This document shows, piece by piece, positions 63,915 through 64,000 of a DNA stretch of 64,000 nucleotides; within the stretch, counting starts at the first letter, position 1, and each line of letters starts with the position of its first letter. The position numbers and the translations under genes were made by a program. Source of the DNA: an uncultured Alkalilimnicola sp. (GTDB taxonomy: Bacteria; Pseudomonadota; Gammaproteobacteria; Nitrococcales; AK92); NCBI GenBank assembly GCA_937951875.1, contig CALGAN010000016.1, positions 1-64,000 of the forward strand, read 5' to 3'. The notes beneath the pieces were generated by a model. It worked only from the letters and a program-made list of their open reading frames with translations, made no database searches and had not been told where the DNA came from.

Positions 63915-64000
63915 ATGGATGATAGGAATGCCACCGCTTCTGTTAAGAAAGCCAGCGGCGACGCCTCCAACTCCGCAGACATATACGCGAAGATTGGTCT
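63915..64000 (+). CDS. Start of an unidentified gene, truncated by the window
   Basis: An ATG with AGGA 9 bases upstream opens a frame that runs off the end. The 28 visible residues (MDDRNATASVKKASGDASNS...) are hydrophilic and show no signal peptide or recognisable domain. By position it may be a capsule-synthesis or glycosyltransferase gene, but that is only a guess. The 190 bases between it and the KpsE-like gene are AT-rich and hold no clear gene. Confidence 0.5.
   Translation, partial: MDDRNATASVKKASGDASNSADIYAKIG

Overview
This 64-kb window is GC-rich chromosomal DNA of a gammaproteobacterium outside the Enterobacterales. The evidence is the gene order tuf, tRNA-Trp, secE, nusG, rplKAJL, rpoBC, then rpsL, rpsG, fusA, tuf and the S10, spc and alpha ribosomal operons, with rpmJ between secY and rpsM and proteins close to E. 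coli/Pseudomonas forms. A genus cannot be named from this sequence.

Positions 1-30427 are informational core: the end of a first tuf copy, tRNA-Trp, secE-nusG, L11/L1, L10/L7-L12, RNA polymerase beta and beta', and the fused str-S10-spc-alpha supercluster ending at a strong terminator after rplQ. The run is punctuated by hairpins, several in attenuator-like positions (nusG/rplK, rplL/rpoB, rpsL leader, rpsJ/rplC, secY/rpmJ). The clearest promoter (TTGACA-N17-TACAAT) lies between rpoC and rpsL.

Positions 30428-37828 hold a small DUF6489-like protein, malate dehydrogenase, uvrA on the minus strand, a YajR-like MFS transporter, a Wzz-like chain-length protein and ssb.

Positions 37829-52178 are a Wzx-dependent polysaccharide (probably O-antigen) locus: UDP-HexNAc 6-dehydrogenase, a nucleotide-sugar epimerase, a flippase, an FkbM methyltransferase, three GT4 glycosyltransferases, an O-antigen polymerase/ligase, and a WbpV-WbpL-WbpM-like trio. 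The trio should make UDP-QuiNAc (or a related 6-deoxy-HexNAc) and load it on undecaprenyl phosphate. Many genes overlap by 4 bp, so translation is probably coupled. A beta-CASP metallo-beta-lactamase nuclease (minus strand) separates this locus from a dTDP-L-rhamnose operon in the order rfbA-rfbC-rfbD-rfbB.

Positions 57363-58964 are poorly coding. They hold a terminator-like hairpin, a sigma70-like promoter with a CRP/Vfr-like palindrome in its spacer, two mutually exclusive palindromes and an orphan reading frame of doubtful status. Then comes an ABC-dependent capsule/polysaccharide export operon: lipoprotein, KpsD/Wza-like outer-membrane exporter, KpsM-like permease, KpsT-like ATPase and KpsE-like PCP-3 protein. 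Base composition falls from about 61.2 kb onward, suggesting a different origin for the inner-membrane export genes. A truncated gene starts at 63915. I saw no insertion sequence, prophage or CRISPR array. The least explained piece is the 57.4-59.0 kb interval.
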